A stretch of 64,000 bases of DNA from Leifsonia sp. ALI-44-B (GCF_001984125.1 NZ_MTQL01000007.1:62001-126000); one strand, 5' to 3'. Numbered from the stretch's first letter, positions 1 through 8,745 are shown. Made by a program: numbers and translations. The notes: generated by a model from the sequence alone, not told the origin.

Positions 1-1137
1 GCCAAAAAGACCAGCCCCGAGAATGTTCCCGAGGGCGACGACGCTCCTCGCGACACGGGCAAGGACTCCCCCGCCAAGCTCAAGGGCCGCCACTGGGGTT
101 ACATCCTGAAGCGTGCGTTCCGTCAGTTCACGCAGAACCAGGGCAGCGACATCAGTGCAGCCCTCACCTATTTCACCGTCTTGGCGATCTTCCCGGGCAT
201 CCTGGCCATGGTCTCGATCCTGGCGCTCATCGGGCGCGACGACGATGTGACGAGCCAGCTCATCGCGTTTATGAACTCGTCTCTGCCGCAGGACACCGCC
301 GAGACCCTGCGTGGACCCATCGAGAACCTCACCTCATCGCCCGGTGCGGGCTGGGCGCTCGTCATCGGTCTTGCGGGCGCGATCTGGTCGGCATCCGGTT
401 ATGTCAGCGCGTTCTCGCGCGGCCTCAACCGCATTTACGGCGTGAAAGAGGGCCGGCCGGTCTGGAAGCTGCGCCCCAAGATGCTGCTCGTCACGGTCAT
501 CGTGCTCGTGACCCTCGTGATCATGTCGTTGCTCATCATCGTGTCCGGTCCCATTGCCGAGGCGATCGGAAGCTTCATCGGCCTGGGCGATGCCGCCCTG
601 CTCACCTGGAACATCGTCAAGTGGCCGGTCACCGTGTTCCTCGCGGTCTTCCTGCTCGCCGTGCTCTACCACATGACCCCCAACGTGGCTCAGCCGCGGT
701 TCCGCTGGGTCAGTCCGGGGGCGATCTTCGGCCTGCTCGTCTGGGCGCTCGCGACCGTCGGTTTCTTCTTCTATGCGGCGAACTTCAGCAACTACGACGC
801 CACGTACGGCTCGCTCGGTGGCGTGATCATCTTCCTGCTGTGGCTGTTCATCTCGAACAACGCCCTCGTCCTCGGCGCCCACGTCGATGCCGAGATCGAG
901 CGGATGCGCGAGCTGCGCGCCGGTATCGAAGCGGAATACGACCTGCAGCTCCCCGTCCACGACCGGGCCCAGATCGACAAGTCGATCGACGCCGCGGCGA
1001 AGGATGTCCTCAAAGCGCGCGAGTTCCGCCTGTCGGAAGGTAACCCCGCCCCGGGTTCGGATGGCGACACCAGCGAGGACACTGGGCGCAGTCGCGGCGA
1101 CCGTGGCGACCGCGACACGCCGTCGAGTCGGAAATAA
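1..1137 (+). CDS. YihY/BrkB family inner-membrane protein (5' partial)
   Basis: The reading frame is open from the first base of the window, so the true start lies upstream. A charged N-terminal stretch is followed by about six hydrophobic segments. The last carries the typical YihY/BrkB pattern YGSLGGVIIFLLWLF and then NNALVLGAHVDAEIER, which is characteristic of the family (old name RNase BN, now regarded as a membrane protein of unclear role). The C-terminus is a hydrophilic tail rich in Asp, Arg and Ser. It ends at TAA about 185 bp before the next gene on the same strand. Family assignment is firm; function is unknown. Confidence 0.9.
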   Translation, partial: AKKTSPENVPEGDDAPRDTGKDSPAKLKGRHWGYILKRAFRQFTQNQGSDISAALTYFTVLAIFPGILAMVSILALIGRDDDVTSQLIAFMNSSLPQDTAETLRGPIENLTSSPGAGWALVIGLAGAIWSASGYVSAFSRGLNRIYGVKEGRPVWKLRPKMLLVTVIVLVTLVIMSLLIIVSGPIAEAIGSFIGLGDAALLTWNIVKWPVTVFLAVFLLAVLYHMTPNVAQPRFRWVSPGAIFGLLVWALATVGFFFYAANFSNYDATYGSLGGVIIFLLWLFISNNALVLGAHVDAEIERMRELRAGIEAEYDLQLPVHDRAQIDKSIDAAAKDVLKAREFRLSEGNPAPGSDGDTSEDTGRSRGDRGDRDTPSSRK

Positions 1138-1322
1138 GTCGCCTCACGCCCGGGCTTTTTTGAGGAATCTGACGTAGGCTGAGAGATGTCCTGTTGCCAC
1201 ACAATGGCGACGGGCCCGGGCCGGGGCGCCTCTATACTCATCTCCCTGGTTCCGTGTGCCGTTCTGATTTGCGCTGCAGATGAGGCGACCAGTGGGTCGT
1301 CGAGGCGCCGGAGGATCCAACT

Positions 1323-2801
1323 TTGGCAACAAGCTCCACACCGGAATCGTCGAAGCCCGACCGCATGCTTGGCGACTCCTCTGCACCCGAGGCGCCCACA
1401 GCCTCGCTCAGTGACTCGGCACAACCGTTGCCCACTCGCCGCAGCCGACGCGCTGCGACCGCTGTGCCCGCGGCATCGGCCTCAGCCGGTAGCACGAAGC
1501 TTCCTGCGGCAGACGCTCCGAGTCTGCGCACGCCGACCACCATCGTGGTAGAAGAGAGTGCGCCCTCCCGACCGCTGACCCGTCGGGAATTGCGCGAACA
1601 GCGCCTGCGCGAGCAGGCCGAGATCGTCGCCGCGGCCGACGCCATCGATGTCAGTGACTCCGACGTCGATTCGTCCGACGAGGGCGACGCCGTCACGGTG
1701 AGTGTCGAGGTTGCCTCGGCCCCCGAGCAGTCGAGCGCCGCACCGGCGACCTCCTCGATCACCATCCCGGCTGTTCACAACGCATCCGAAGAGGGCGCGA
1801 GCGTCGTTGCCACTGCACCTGCTTCCGCTCGAGCAGCATCCGTCGCCGCGTTGACGATCGGCGCCCCGGTTGCCGATGACCGTGCCGCTGCCGCAGCGGG
1901 TCAGAGCCCGCGACCCGTGTTCACGCTTCCCGGGGGCGAAGATTCGCGCCCCGTGGCATCCGCTCGCTTCGATAACGCCGACCGCGCGCCCAAGCCCGTT
2001 GCCGCCGCCATCCTGCCCGCATCGACGGGTGGACACTCCGACCTTCCCGGCGCCTCGACCCGCAAGGGTTTGCGGGAGCGACTGCGCTCGACGCGGTCCA
2101 CCTTCGCCGTGGCGCTCGTCATCCCCGGACTCGTGGGAACCTTCGCGCTTCCCGCCTACGCTCTCGCGCCCACCGCTACGGGCACCGTCGACGCCATCGG
2201 CCAGCCCATCACCCGCACCGCCGACGGTCAGTCGCTGACCGTGGCACAGACGGTGGCCCAGGCCGACCTCGCTCGTGACACCTACGACGCCACGTCGAAG
2301 GCCGACCTGTCCACGGCCCAGCGCGCAGCCGGCTTCGCCTTCGCCTCGGGCGGCGCGCTCAGCGACTACACCGCACCCTCCGAAACCGGATGGTGGCGCC
2401 CCGCGCCCGGCGCGATCACCTCGCCCTACGGCCCGCGCTCGCTCATCTGCAACGGTGTGGGCTGCTCGAACAGCTTCCACGAGGGCATCGACTTCGGCGG
2501 GGCCTGCGGCACGCCCCTCAAGGCCGCTTCCGACGGAGTCGTCACGTTCGTCGGCAACGCAGGGGCCTACGGCAACCGCGTCATCATCAAGCACAACGAG
2601 GTTGAGGAGACCATCTACGGTCACCTGCTGAGCGGCTCGTTCCAGGTCGCCGTCGGTGACGTGGTCACGGGCGGCCAGCACATCGCCGACATCGGCGCCA
2701 CGGGCGTCGTCAGCGGTTGCCACCTCGACTTGAAGGTGCAGATCAACGGCGAGCACGTCGACCCGGCGATCTTCCTGCGCAGCAAGGGCGTCACCGTCTG
2801 A
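1323..2801 (+). CDS. M23-type peptidase-domain protein, membrane-anchored
   Basis: The start is TTG, 8 nt after a GGAGG ribosome site at 1310-1314. About 250 residues of low-complexity, Ala/Ser/Arg-rich cytoplasmic sequence precede one hydrophobic segment near residues 260-283. The C-terminal M23 (LytM-like) domain contains SPYGPR, HEGIDF (H386, D390) and YGHL (H434). The usual HxH metal/catalytic motif reads HLD (H467, D469), so one zinc-ligand histidine is replaced by Asp. The domain faces outward and would act on, or bind, peptidoglycan cross-links. It could be an active enzyme using Asp as ligand or a non-catalytic regulator. A TATACT -10-like hexamer lies at 1233-1238. Confidence 0.88.
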   Translation: MATSSTPESSKPDRMLGDSSAPEAPTASLSDSAQPLPTRRSRRAATAVPAASASAGSTKLPAADAPSLRTPTTIVVEESAPSRPLTRRELREQRLREQAEIVAAADAIDVSDSDVDSSDEGDAVTVSVEVASAPEQSSAAPATSSITIPAVHNASEEGASVVATAPASARAASVAALTIGAPVADDRAAAAAGQSPRPVFTLPGGEDSRPVASARFDNADRAPKPVAAAILPASTGGHSDLPGASTRKGLRERLRSTRSTFAVALVIPGLVGTFALPAYALAPTATGTVDAIGQPITRTADGQSLTVAQTVAQADLARDTYDATSKADLSTAQRAAGFAFASGGALSDYTAPSETGWWRPAPGAITSPYGPRSLICNGVGCSNSFHEGIDFGGACGTPLKAASDGVVTFVGNAGAYGNRVIIKHNEVEETIYGHLLSGSFQVAVGDVVTGGQHIADIGATGVVSGCHLDLKVQINGEHVDPAIFLRSKGVTV

Positions 2802-2854
2802 GTCGACTCCGCGGTTCGCCCCGCTACATTCACCCCGCGACATGCGGTCGCACA

Positions 2855-2886
2855 GAAGCCCGGCTCGCCTGAGCCGGGCTTCTTCG
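2855..2886 (+). terminator. Rho-independent terminator after the M23 gene
   Basis: A perfect 12-bp stem (2855-2866 with 2871-2882, loop GCCT) ends in a short T-containing run. It lies 54 bp after the M23 stop codon. The stem is symmetric enough to serve the convergent aldo/keto reductase gene as well. Confidence 0.8.
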
Positions 2887-2930
2887 TGTCGAGCGGCTTC
2901 TCTGGTCGCGGTCCGCGTCGCTGATGCGCG

Positions 2931-3989
2931 TTAGCGGCGGCGGCGCGAGGCGTCGAGCCAGTAGTTGCTGAAGCCCGCATCCTCGGGGTTGACGTTGGTG
3001 CCGGGGGCGACGATGTCATCGATGCGGTCGAGGGTGGCGTCGTCGAGTTCGACGGATGCGGCATCCAGTTGCGATTCGAGCTGCTCGAGCGTGCGCGGGC
3101 CGATGATGGCGCTCGTGACACCCGGGTGGCGCAGCACGAACGCCAAGGCGAGGTGCACGAGCGGGATGCCGAGGTCGTCGGCCAAGGCACCGAACTTGTC
3201 GGCCGCCTCGAACTTGGCGGCGATCGCCGGGTTGCCGAGGTCGTAGCGGTTGGGGTCGCGGTCACTGCGGTGGGTGGTGGGCAGGTCGCGGCCCGCGCGG
3301 AACTTGCCGCTCAGCCATCCGCCGGCGAGGGGGCTCCAGACGAGCGTGCCCATGCCGTGGCGGTGCGTGGTCGGCAGGAGGTCGGCCTCGATGCCGCGGG
3401 TCAGCAGCGAGTAGGGGGGCTGCTCGGTGACGTACCGCGCCGTGTGATTCTGACGGGCGGCCCACTGCGCCTCGACCACCTGCGACGGCTGGAAGGTGGA
3501 CGAGCCAATGTAGCGGATCTTGCCCTGTCGGACGAGGTCGTCGAGCGCCCCGAGCGTCTCCTCGATATCGGTGTGCTCGTCGGGCCGGTGCATTTGGTAG
3601 AGGTCGATGTAGTCGGTGCCGAGGCGCTGAAGCGAGTCTTCGACGGCGCGGATGACCCAGCGTCGCGACCCTCCGCGGTAGTTGGGTTGCTGCTTCATAC
3701 CGTTGAAGAATTTGGTGGCGAGGACGATGTCGTCGCGCTTTCCGGACTGCGCGATCGCCTTGCCGACGATCTCTTCGGACTCGCCGTAGGCGTAGATGTC
3801 GGCGGTGTCGATGAAGTTGATGCCGGCGTCGATAGCGCGGTGGATGACCCGGATGGAGTCGTCGTGGTCTTTATTGCCCCAATCGCCGAACATCATGGTG
3901 CCGAGGCACAGGCGGCTGACCTCGACGCCCGTGCGGCCGAGGATGGTGGTGGGTTGGCTGGCGGATTCTCTGCTGGTCTGCTCTGACAT
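2931..3989 (-). CDS. Aldo/keto reductase
   Basis: A TIM-barrel NADPH-dependent oxidoreductase of the AKR superfamily, about 352 residues. The catalytic tetrad is visible: Asp in FIDTADIY, Tyr in YAYGE, Lys in ATKF and His in QMHRPD. ATG at 3989 is preferred over GTG at 3998 because a TAGGGT hexamer lies exactly 7 nt upstream, suggesting a leaderless mRNA. The substrate cannot be told from sequence. It is convergent with the M23 gene and shares its terminator region. This is one of three AKR genes in the window (also 41516-42463 and 51721-52563), and they belong to different subgroups. Confidence 0.9.
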   Translation of the reverse strand: MSEQTSRESASQPTTILGRTGVEVSRLCLGTMMFGDWGNKDHDDSIRVIHRAIDAGINFIDTADIYAYGESEEIVGKAIAQSGKRDDIVLATKFFNGMKQQPNYRGGSRRWVIRAVEDSLQRLGTDYIDLYQMHRPDEHTDIEETLGALDDLVRQGKIRYIGSSTFQPSQVVEAQWAARQNHTARYVTEQPPYSLLTRGIEADLLPTTHRHGMGTLVWSPLAGGWLSGKFRAGRDLPTTHRSDRDPNRYDLGNPAIAAKFEAADKFGALADDLGIPLVHLALAFVLRHPGVTSAIIGPRTLEQLESQLDAASVELDDATLDRIDDIVAPGTNVNPEDAGFSNYWLDASRRRR

Positions 3990-3996
3990 GCGCCCC

Positions 3997-4002
3997 ACCC
4001 TA
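3997..4002 (-). promoter_or_regulatory. Leaderless -10 element of the aldo/keto reductase gene
   Basis: TAGGGT read on the minus strand, 7 nt before ATG 3989. No Shine-Dalgarno is present between them. Confidence 0.5.
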
Positions 4003-4092
4003 CGCTTCGCGGGTGACCGATCGGATGGGGTGGCGCGAAGCGTGCTCGGGGGCTACGCCGTGGGCCAGCGTTGTTTGCGACGCGGATTCCTC

Positions 4093-4180
4093 GAGGGCAC
4101 AGCAGTCGTCGGGGCGCGGGCTCGTCGGGGGCACAGCAGTCGTCAGGGGCGCAGCGGTCGTCACGGACGCAGCGGCCGTC
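4093..4180. repeat. Five degenerate 18-bp tandem repeats
   Basis: Five units of 18, 16, 18, 18 and 18 bp, approximately GGGGGCACAGCAGTCGTC on the plus strand. The array begins 16 bp beyond the stop of the small membrane-protein gene (stop at 4196, minus strand) and lies before the aldo/keto reductase promoter. It has no coding role that I can see. It fills most of the 200-bp gap. Confidence 0.7.
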
Positions 4181-4195
4181 GGATTGCGGCCGGTG

Positions 4196-4696
4196 TTACG
4201 CCGCCGCGTAGCGCTCGTCGAGCACGTAGCCGCTGTCTCGGATCACGGGAAGCACGAGCGTGGGCGGCATCTCGGTGCGGGCGAGCTCACGCTCGGCGGC
4301 CGTGTAGTCGTCCCACGCGCTGGCGTCGTAGGTGGTGCCGATGAATGCCGTATCGGAAGCGGGATCGGCCCAGGCAGCGGAGGCAGAGCTGACGGCGGCA
4401 GGGCGGGCGGCTGCCGAGGCCGAGTCTGCGCCGCGCGTCAGGCGCTTGACGAGCGGCACGACAGCCTGCAGGCCGATGACGATCCACACGGCGTTGACGG
4501 CCGCCGAGGGCCACGCCTGGCTGACCGTCGCGCTGACGCACAGCAGTGCGGCGCCCGCGATGTTGAGGGACTGGAAGGTGGCCGACGTGGAGGTCAGTTT
4601 GCCGAACGTCAGGAGGGCGTAAGCCGTGACGGTGCCGAGTGCGCCGAGCCAGCCGGCGAGGGTGAGGAGGAGCGAGGAATCCACGTGCGGGTGCAA
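4196..4696 (-). CDS. Small membrane protein, CBU_0592-like
   Basis: The N-terminal half carries three to four hydrophobic segments with the pattern GWLGALGTVTAYALLTFGKL, then LNIAGAALL and WPSAAVNAVWIVIGL, which matches the CBU_0592 family of small integral membrane proteins of unknown function. The C-terminal 80 residues are Ala-rich and soluble. The start could be TTG 4696 or GTG 4684; neither has a convincing ribosome site. The gene is divergent from a LysR regulator across a 125-bp shared promoter region, so it is a plausible target of that regulator. Confidence 0.72.
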   Translation of the reverse strand: MHPHVDSSLLLTLAGWLGALGTVTAYALLTFGKLTSTSATFQSLNIAGAALLCVSATVSQAWPSAAVNAVWIVIGLQAVVPLVKRLTRGADSASAAARPAAVSSASAAWADPASDTAFIGTTYDASAWDDYTAAERELARTEMPPTLVLPVIRDSGYVLDERYAAA

Positions 4697-4786
4697 CTTT
4701 CGGGAACGACGATCACCGCGTCAGCGGTGGGGTGTGAAGTGGTATGAGGCAATCATCCGTCACTCGACGCCTAAGCACAAATAACG

Positions 4787-4805
4787 AATGCTGATGCGAT
4801 GCATT
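4787..4805. promoter_or_regulatory. Dyad in the LysR/membrane-protein divergent region
   Basis: AATGC-N9-GCATT, a perfect 5-bp inverted repeat next to the candidate -10 of the LysR gene. LysR proteins usually bind such spaced dyads and repress their own gene. Assignment to this LysR is inference. Confidence 0.4.
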
Positions 4806-4810
4806 AGATT
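4805..4810 (+). promoter_or_regulatory. Candidate -10 of the LysR gene
   Basis: TAGATT lies 8 nt before GTG 4819 and 14 nt before ATG 4825. No Shine-Dalgarno is visible, so translation may be leaderless from GTG 4819. Confidence 0.35.
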
Positions 4811-4824
4811 TGCTTACTGTGGAC

Positions 4825-5736
4825 ATGGACCCGAAGCGCCTCTCATTTTTGCTCGCCGTCGCCCGATACGGGAGCATTCTGGCGGCCGCCGATTCGTTGC
4901 ATCTGACCGCATCCGCCGTGTCGCAGCAAGTGAGTCGGCTCGAGAAGGAGGAGGGCGTCGAGCTGCTGGAACGCGGACCCCGGGGCGTGGGCCTGACGCC
5001 GGCCGGCCGCATCCTGGTCGAAGCCGCCGAGAACATCGAGCGCGAATTGGCCGATGCGCGCAGCCGGCTCTCAGAGGCCCAGCACGGCGTGACCGGGCGC
5101 GTGGTCATCGGGGCGTTCCAAACGGTCGTCTCCGGCTTCCTGGTGCCCATTCTCGACCACCTGCACGAGGCGCTGCCCGGCCTCGAGCTCAGCATCGCGG
5201 ACGCGACGAGCGCGAGGCTTCCTCGAATGTTGCGCACCGGCGAGGCCGATCTCATCATCGTGGACCGCGACCTCGCCGACACGGGACACACGCCCGCGCA
5301 CACCGCAGACGTGCCACTGCTGGACGAACCGTGGCGGCTGGTCGTTCCCCGGGGCTCGACGTTCGACCTGAGCGGCGCGGGGCTCGAGAAGCTGCCGTGG
5401 CTCGGGGTGGCGCCCGGCGGGGCATCCGAGCTGCCCGTCGAACGCGCGAAGGCCGCGCTCGGCATCACTCCCCCGGTCGTGCACCGCTACGAGGACTTCC
5501 AGGCGGCGCTCGCGCTCGTTCCGGGCGGGCTCGGCGTGACACTGCTGCCCGCGCTGACCGTGCGGCTGGGCGTGCCCGAAGGCCTGGATGTCATCGACCT
5601 GCCCGGGCTCGGCAGTAGGCACCTCACCATCCGGCACCGGTCGACGAGACGCGAGCCGGGGGCGGGCACGCGGGCCGTCGTGACCGAACTCGTCCGGGCG
5701 GCCGGCGAACTGGACGTTCTCGGAGGCGGCGACTGA
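4825..5736 (+). CDS. LysR family transcriptional regulator
   Basis: The N-terminal winged HTH (residues 1-60; LAAADSLHLTASAVSQQVSRLEKE) is followed by the linker helix and an effector-binding domain beginning near VTGRVVIGAF. Length is about 303 residues, normal for the family. ATG 4825 gives the usual LysR N-terminus; GTG 4819 two codons upstream is possible. It would bind the divergent promoter upstream and probably regulates the CBU_0592-like gene and itself. The effector is unknown. Confidence 0.92.
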   Translation: MDPKRLSFLLAVARYGSILAAADSLHLTASAVSQQVSRLEKEEGVELLERGPRGVGLTPAGRILVEAAENIERELADARSRLSEAQHGVTGRVVIGAFQTVVSGFLVPILDHLHEALPGLELSIADATSARLPRMLRTGEADLIIVDRDLADTGHTPAHTADVPLLDEPWRLVVPRGSTFDLSGAGLEKLPWLGVAPGGASELPVERAKAALGITPPVVHRYEDFQAALALVPGGLGVTLLPALTVRLGVPEGLDVIDLPGLGSRHLTIRHRSTRREPGAGTRAVVTELVRAAGELDVLGGGD

Positions 5737-5752
5737 GAGAACGAGTGACTGA

Positions 5753-5800
5753 GGGTGCGGGCGGCGGCGGGTGCGGTCGACGGCGGGTTCGGGCGGCGGG
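5753..5800. repeat. Three 16-bp GC-rich tandem repeats
   Basis: Three imperfect 16-bp units (GGGTGCGGGCGGCGGC, GGGTGCGGTCGACGGC, GGGTTCGGGCGGCGGG) starting 16 bp after the LysR stop codon. The rest of the gap to the tRNA-Arg terminator shows nothing recognisable. Confidence 0.6.
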
Positions 5801-5901
5801 GGCCCCGGTCACTCCGACGGCAGAAGCGCGGATAGAACCGTGACCGCAGAGGGAGGCGAAAGCGGAGGCACACTCAGCCAGAGATTCGGCCGGCCACGTT
5901 A

Positions 5902-5936
5902 AACGAAAGCGGCCCGCCGAAGCGAGCCGTTTCGAT
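5902..5936 (-). terminator. Terminator of tRNA-Arg
   Basis: On the minus strand an 8-bp stem (CGGCTCGC with GCGGGCCG, one G-T pair) and a TTCG tetraloop are followed by CTTTCGTTT. It lies 34 bp beyond the 3' end of the tRNA gene. Confidence 0.75.
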
Positions 5937-5969
5937 CTGTCTCAACCAGATCTGCGGATGTGAATCCTG

Positions 5970-6042
5970 TGCGCCCGGAGGGATTCGAACCCCCAACCTT
6001 CTGATCCGTAGTCAGATGCTCTATCCGTTGAGCTACGGGCGC
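5970..6042 (-). tRNA. tRNA-Arg (anticodon ACG)
   Basis: A complete 73-nt cloverleaf: acceptor GCGCCCG/CGGGCGC, D-arm GCTC/GAGC, anticodon stem TCTGA/TCAGA with loop CTACGGA (anticodon ACG), T-loop TTCGAAT and discriminator A. CCA is not encoded. Confidence 0.96.
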
Positions 6043-6183
6043 ATGGCTTGTTCTCGAGGAGTTTGTGCTCTTCAAGGCCGAAGATGAGCCTACACGAAGC
6101 TTGCGGGTGACGCCAATCGAGGCCGGGCGTGCGCGATTAGCCGTGGAAGGGAACAGCGAAATTCGTGCGCACGAACAGTATGC

Positions 6184-6205
6184 ATTCGGCGGTATACGGC
6201 CGAAT
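6184..6205. promoter_or_regulatory. 22-bp palindromic operator before the VIT1-type gene
   Basis: ATTCGGC-N8-GCCGAAT with a GTATAC core; 20 of 22 positions are palindromic. It covers the expected -35 region (the -10 is at 6213-6218). It does not match the IdeR/DtxR iron box. A dimeric repressor is likely; which one is unknown. Confidence 0.65.
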
Positions 6206-6212
6206 ATCGCCG

Positions 6213-6218
6213 TAAACT
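6213..6218 (+). promoter_or_regulatory. Leaderless -10 of the VIT1-type gene
   Basis: TAAACT, exactly 6 nt before GTG 6225, with no ribosome site between. It is the clearest leaderless promoter in the window. Confidence 0.65.
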
Positions 6219-6224
6219 CGCGGG

Positions 6225-7343
6225 GTGAACGACTCCGTTGTGCCACCCGAGGCACACTCCCCCAGCTCAGCCGACCTGCGCCGATGGCGACGATACCTCG
6301 CCGACGAGCGGGCCGAGGCTGCCACGTACCGCGACCTGGCCGAGCGCCGAGACGGGCAGGAGCGCGACATCCTGCTGGCCCTGGCCGATGCCGAAGGCCG
6401 CCACGAGGCGCACTGGCTCGAATTGCTCGGTGACCGCGAGGGCAAACCGGCGCGCACCGACCTGCGCACCCGCATCCTGGGCACGCTGGCGCGGCGCTTC
6501 GGCTCGATCTTCGTGCTCGCTCTCGTGCAGCGGGCCGAGGGTCGCTCACCCTACGCCGACGACACGGATGCGACCGTGGCGATGGCAGCGGATGAGCGCA
6601 TCCACGGCGAGGTCGTGCGGGGCCTGGCGGCTCGGGGCCGCAGTCAGCTGTCGGGCACGTTCCGCGCCGCGGTCTTCGGCGCCAACGACGGGCTCGTCTC
6701 GAACATGGCGCTCGTGGTGGGCATCAGCGCGACGGGTGTGCCCACTCCCCTGGTGCTCGCGTCGGGCGTGGCCGGTCTGCTCGCCGGGGCCCTGTCGATG
6801 GGCGCGGGCGAGTATGTGTCGGTGTCGTCGCAACGCGAGTTGTTGTCGGCATCCACCCCCGACCCCGAGGCACGCACGGTTCTGCCGCACCTCGACGTCG
6901 ACGCCAACGAACTCGCGCTCGTCTACCGGGCCCGCGGCATGGAACAGCGCGCGGCCGAGGAGCACGCTCGCGAGATGATCTCGGGCGCCGAATGCGCGCA
7001 CGACGACGATCCGCACGTCTCGGCCTCGAACGCGCCCGATGAATCCCGCGACGAACACGAGGCCATCGGGTCGGCGTGGGGGGCCGCGATCTCGAGCTTC
7101 CTCTTCTTCGCCTCGGGCGCGATCATCCCGATCATCCCCTACCTCTTCGGCATGGGTGGCCTGCCCGCGCTCGTCGTCGCCGCCGTCCTCGTCGGGCTCG
7201 CCCTGCTGGTCACGGGTGCGACCGTCGGCGTGTTGTCGGGGGCGTCCCCTCTCAAACGGGCATTGCGACAGCTGGCCATCGGCTACGGCGCCGCGATTGC
7301 GACGTACCTGCTCGGCCTGCTGTTCGGAACGTCGGTCGCCTAG
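6225..7343 (+). CDS. VIT1/CCC1-family iron/manganese transporter with ferritin-like N-domain
   Basis: About 372 residues. Residues 15-140 form a rubrerythrin/ferritin-like helical domain with E and H residues (EAATYRDLAERRDGQERDI, EGRHEAHW, DERIHGEVV) likely to bind iron. The VIT1/CCC1 membrane domain follows: AVFGANDGLVSNMALVVGI, GALSMGAGEYVSVSSQRE, a cytoplasmic metal-binding loop and three C-terminal membrane segments. The family moves Fe(II) or Mn(II) out of the cytosol. The GTG start is fixed by the leaderless promoter, and the palindrome at 6184-6205 implies metal- or stress-dependent repression. It is a monocistronic unit. Confidence 0.9.
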   Translation: MNDSVVPPEAHSPSSADLRRWRRYLADERAEAATYRDLAERRDGQERDILLALADAEGRHEAHWLELLGDREGKPARTDLRTRILGTLARRFGSIFVLALVQRAEGRSPYADDTDATVAMAADERIHGEVVRGLAARGRSQLSGTFRAAVFGANDGLVSNMALVVGISATGVPTPLVLASGVAGLLAGALSMGAGEYVSVSSQRELLSASTPDPEARTVLPHLDVDANELALVYRARGMEQRAAEEHAREMISGAECAHDDDPHVSASNAPDESRDEHEAIGSAWGAAISSFLFFASGAIIPIIPYLFGMGGLPALVVAAVLVGLALLVTGATVGVLSGASPLKRALRQLAIGYGAAIATYLLGLLFGTSVA

Positions 7344-7450
7344 CTTGAGTCGGGCGCGAACATCCTGACACCCTTCAGGCCGCGCGCGTACGTCGTGGTC
7401 GCCGGCGCACGGGCACCCTGCATCTTGACGCCACGCGCGGCCGCGGCGCT

Positions 7451-8680
7451 TTAGCCCCAGAGCTGCTGAGAGGCCCGGCGCGCGCCTTCCGAAAGCGTCT
7501 CGAGCTTCGCCCACGCGATCTGCGGATGGATGCGCCCGCCCAGGCCGCAGTCGGTCGACGCGATGACCCGCTCGCGCCCGACCGCCTCGGCGAAACGCCC
7601 GATGCGCTGCGCCACCAGGTCGGGATGCTCGACCACGTTCGTCGCATGACTCACGACGCCCGGGATGAGCACCTTGCCGTCGGGCACCACGACGTCGCCC
7701 CACACGGTCCACTCGTGCTCGTGCCGCACGTTACCGGCCTCGAACGAGTAGCCGCCCGCGTTGATGTCGAGCATGAGGTCGACGATGTGCTTCAGCTCGA
7801 TGTCGGTCGTGTGCGGGCCGTGCCAGCTGCCCCAACACAGGTGGAAGCGGATGCGGTCCTCGGGCAGCCCTCGGATGGCATGGTTCAGGGCCTCGACCCG
7901 GATGCGGGTGAAGGCGCGGTAGTCGTCTACGGATGGCTCGGGGCTGATCTGGTCCCAGTTCTCGGCGATCGAGGGGTCGTCGATCTGCAAGATGAGTCCG
8001 GCGTCGATGATGGCGCGGTACTCCTCGCGCAGCACCTCGGCCCACGCCCACACGTGCTCCTCGTCGGTGGCGTAGTGGTGGTTCGCGACGCGCGCACCGC
8101 TGCCGGGCGAGAGGGCCGTCAGGAAACCGTCGGCGATGCCCGCCGCGTCGAGCGCGCGACGGAGGTTCGAGGCATCCGAGGTGACCTGCTCGTGACCGAC
8201 ATAGCGGAGAGGGCCCGTGGTCGACGGGAACGCCGTGGCGCCCGAACCGGTCGAGATGCCGGATGTCGGGTCGGTGTAGGCGTCGTGAAAACGCACCCAG
8301 TCGCGGCGGTCGGGGAAGGACGTGAGGCGGACATCGCCCGGGGATGAGCGCACGGGCTGCTGGCTGAAGATGTTCTCGTCGGTGAGGGTGAGTCCGGCCA
8401 CGCGCTGGAAGGAATACGACCACCAGGCGCCGTAGTCGACCGCGCTCGTCATGGCCTTGCCGAACTCGCCATCGTTGGGCTGGCTGATGCCCGCGGCGGC
8501 CTGGCGGGCCACCACATCGTCGACGGCGCCCGCGAGCTGCTGCTCGAACTCGGGCGTCGACACGAGCGTGAAACCGTCGTCGGCGAACTCCCGAGCCTCG
8601 TTCGCCGCGATGAGCTCGGGCGTGCGCGGCAACGAACCCGCGTGGCTGGTCTGGATGAAATCGTCGTTCAGCAAGGGCAC
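7451..8680 (-). CDS. Cobalamin-independent methionine synthase II-like protein
   Basis: A MetE C-terminal-domain-like TIM barrel of 409 residues; the N-terminal MetE half is absent. The zinc ligands are recognisable as His and Cys in RFHLCWG, Glu in SFEAGN and Cys in STDCGLGG. Such stand-alone proteins transfer methyl groups from unknown donors, and some act on aromatic or thiol compounds, so methionine synthesis is not certain. GTG 8680 has a strong AGGAGG ribosome site. The gene is divergent from corA and is preceded by a possible structured leader (8746-8835). The stretch 7344-7450 shows no feature. Confidence 0.87.
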   Translation of the reverse strand: MPLLNDDFIQTSHAGSLPRTPELIAANEAREFADDGFTLVSTPEFEQQLAGAVDDVVARQAAAGISQPNDGEFGKAMTSAVDYGAWWSYSFQRVAGLTLTDENIFSQQPVRSSPGDVRLTSFPDRRDWVRFHDAYTDPTSGISTGSGATAFPSTTGPLRYVGHEQVTSDASNLRRALDAAGIADGFLTALSPGSGARVANHHYATDEEHVWAWAEVLREEYRAIIDAGLILQIDDPSIAENWDQISPEPSVDDYRAFTRIRVEALNHAIRGLPEDRIRFHLCWGSWHGPHTTDIELKHIVDLMLDINAGGYSFEAGNVRHEHEWTVWGDVVVPDGKVLIPGVVSHATNVVEHPDLVAQRIGRFAEAVGRERVIASTDCGLGGRIHPQIAWAKLETLSEGARRASQQLWG

Positions 8681-8745
8681 GGTGGCCTCCTCGATCGTCG
8701 TTCGAATGCCGGGGCTGGTTGCCGCCGACCGCGCGCGAGGCTTCG

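Noticed and set aside
1142-1165. Possible terminator GCCCGGGC followed by TTTTTT after the YihY gene
   Set aside because: The 8-bp palindrome has no loop and the CCTCA/TGAGG alternative uses the T-run inside the stem; too weak to call.
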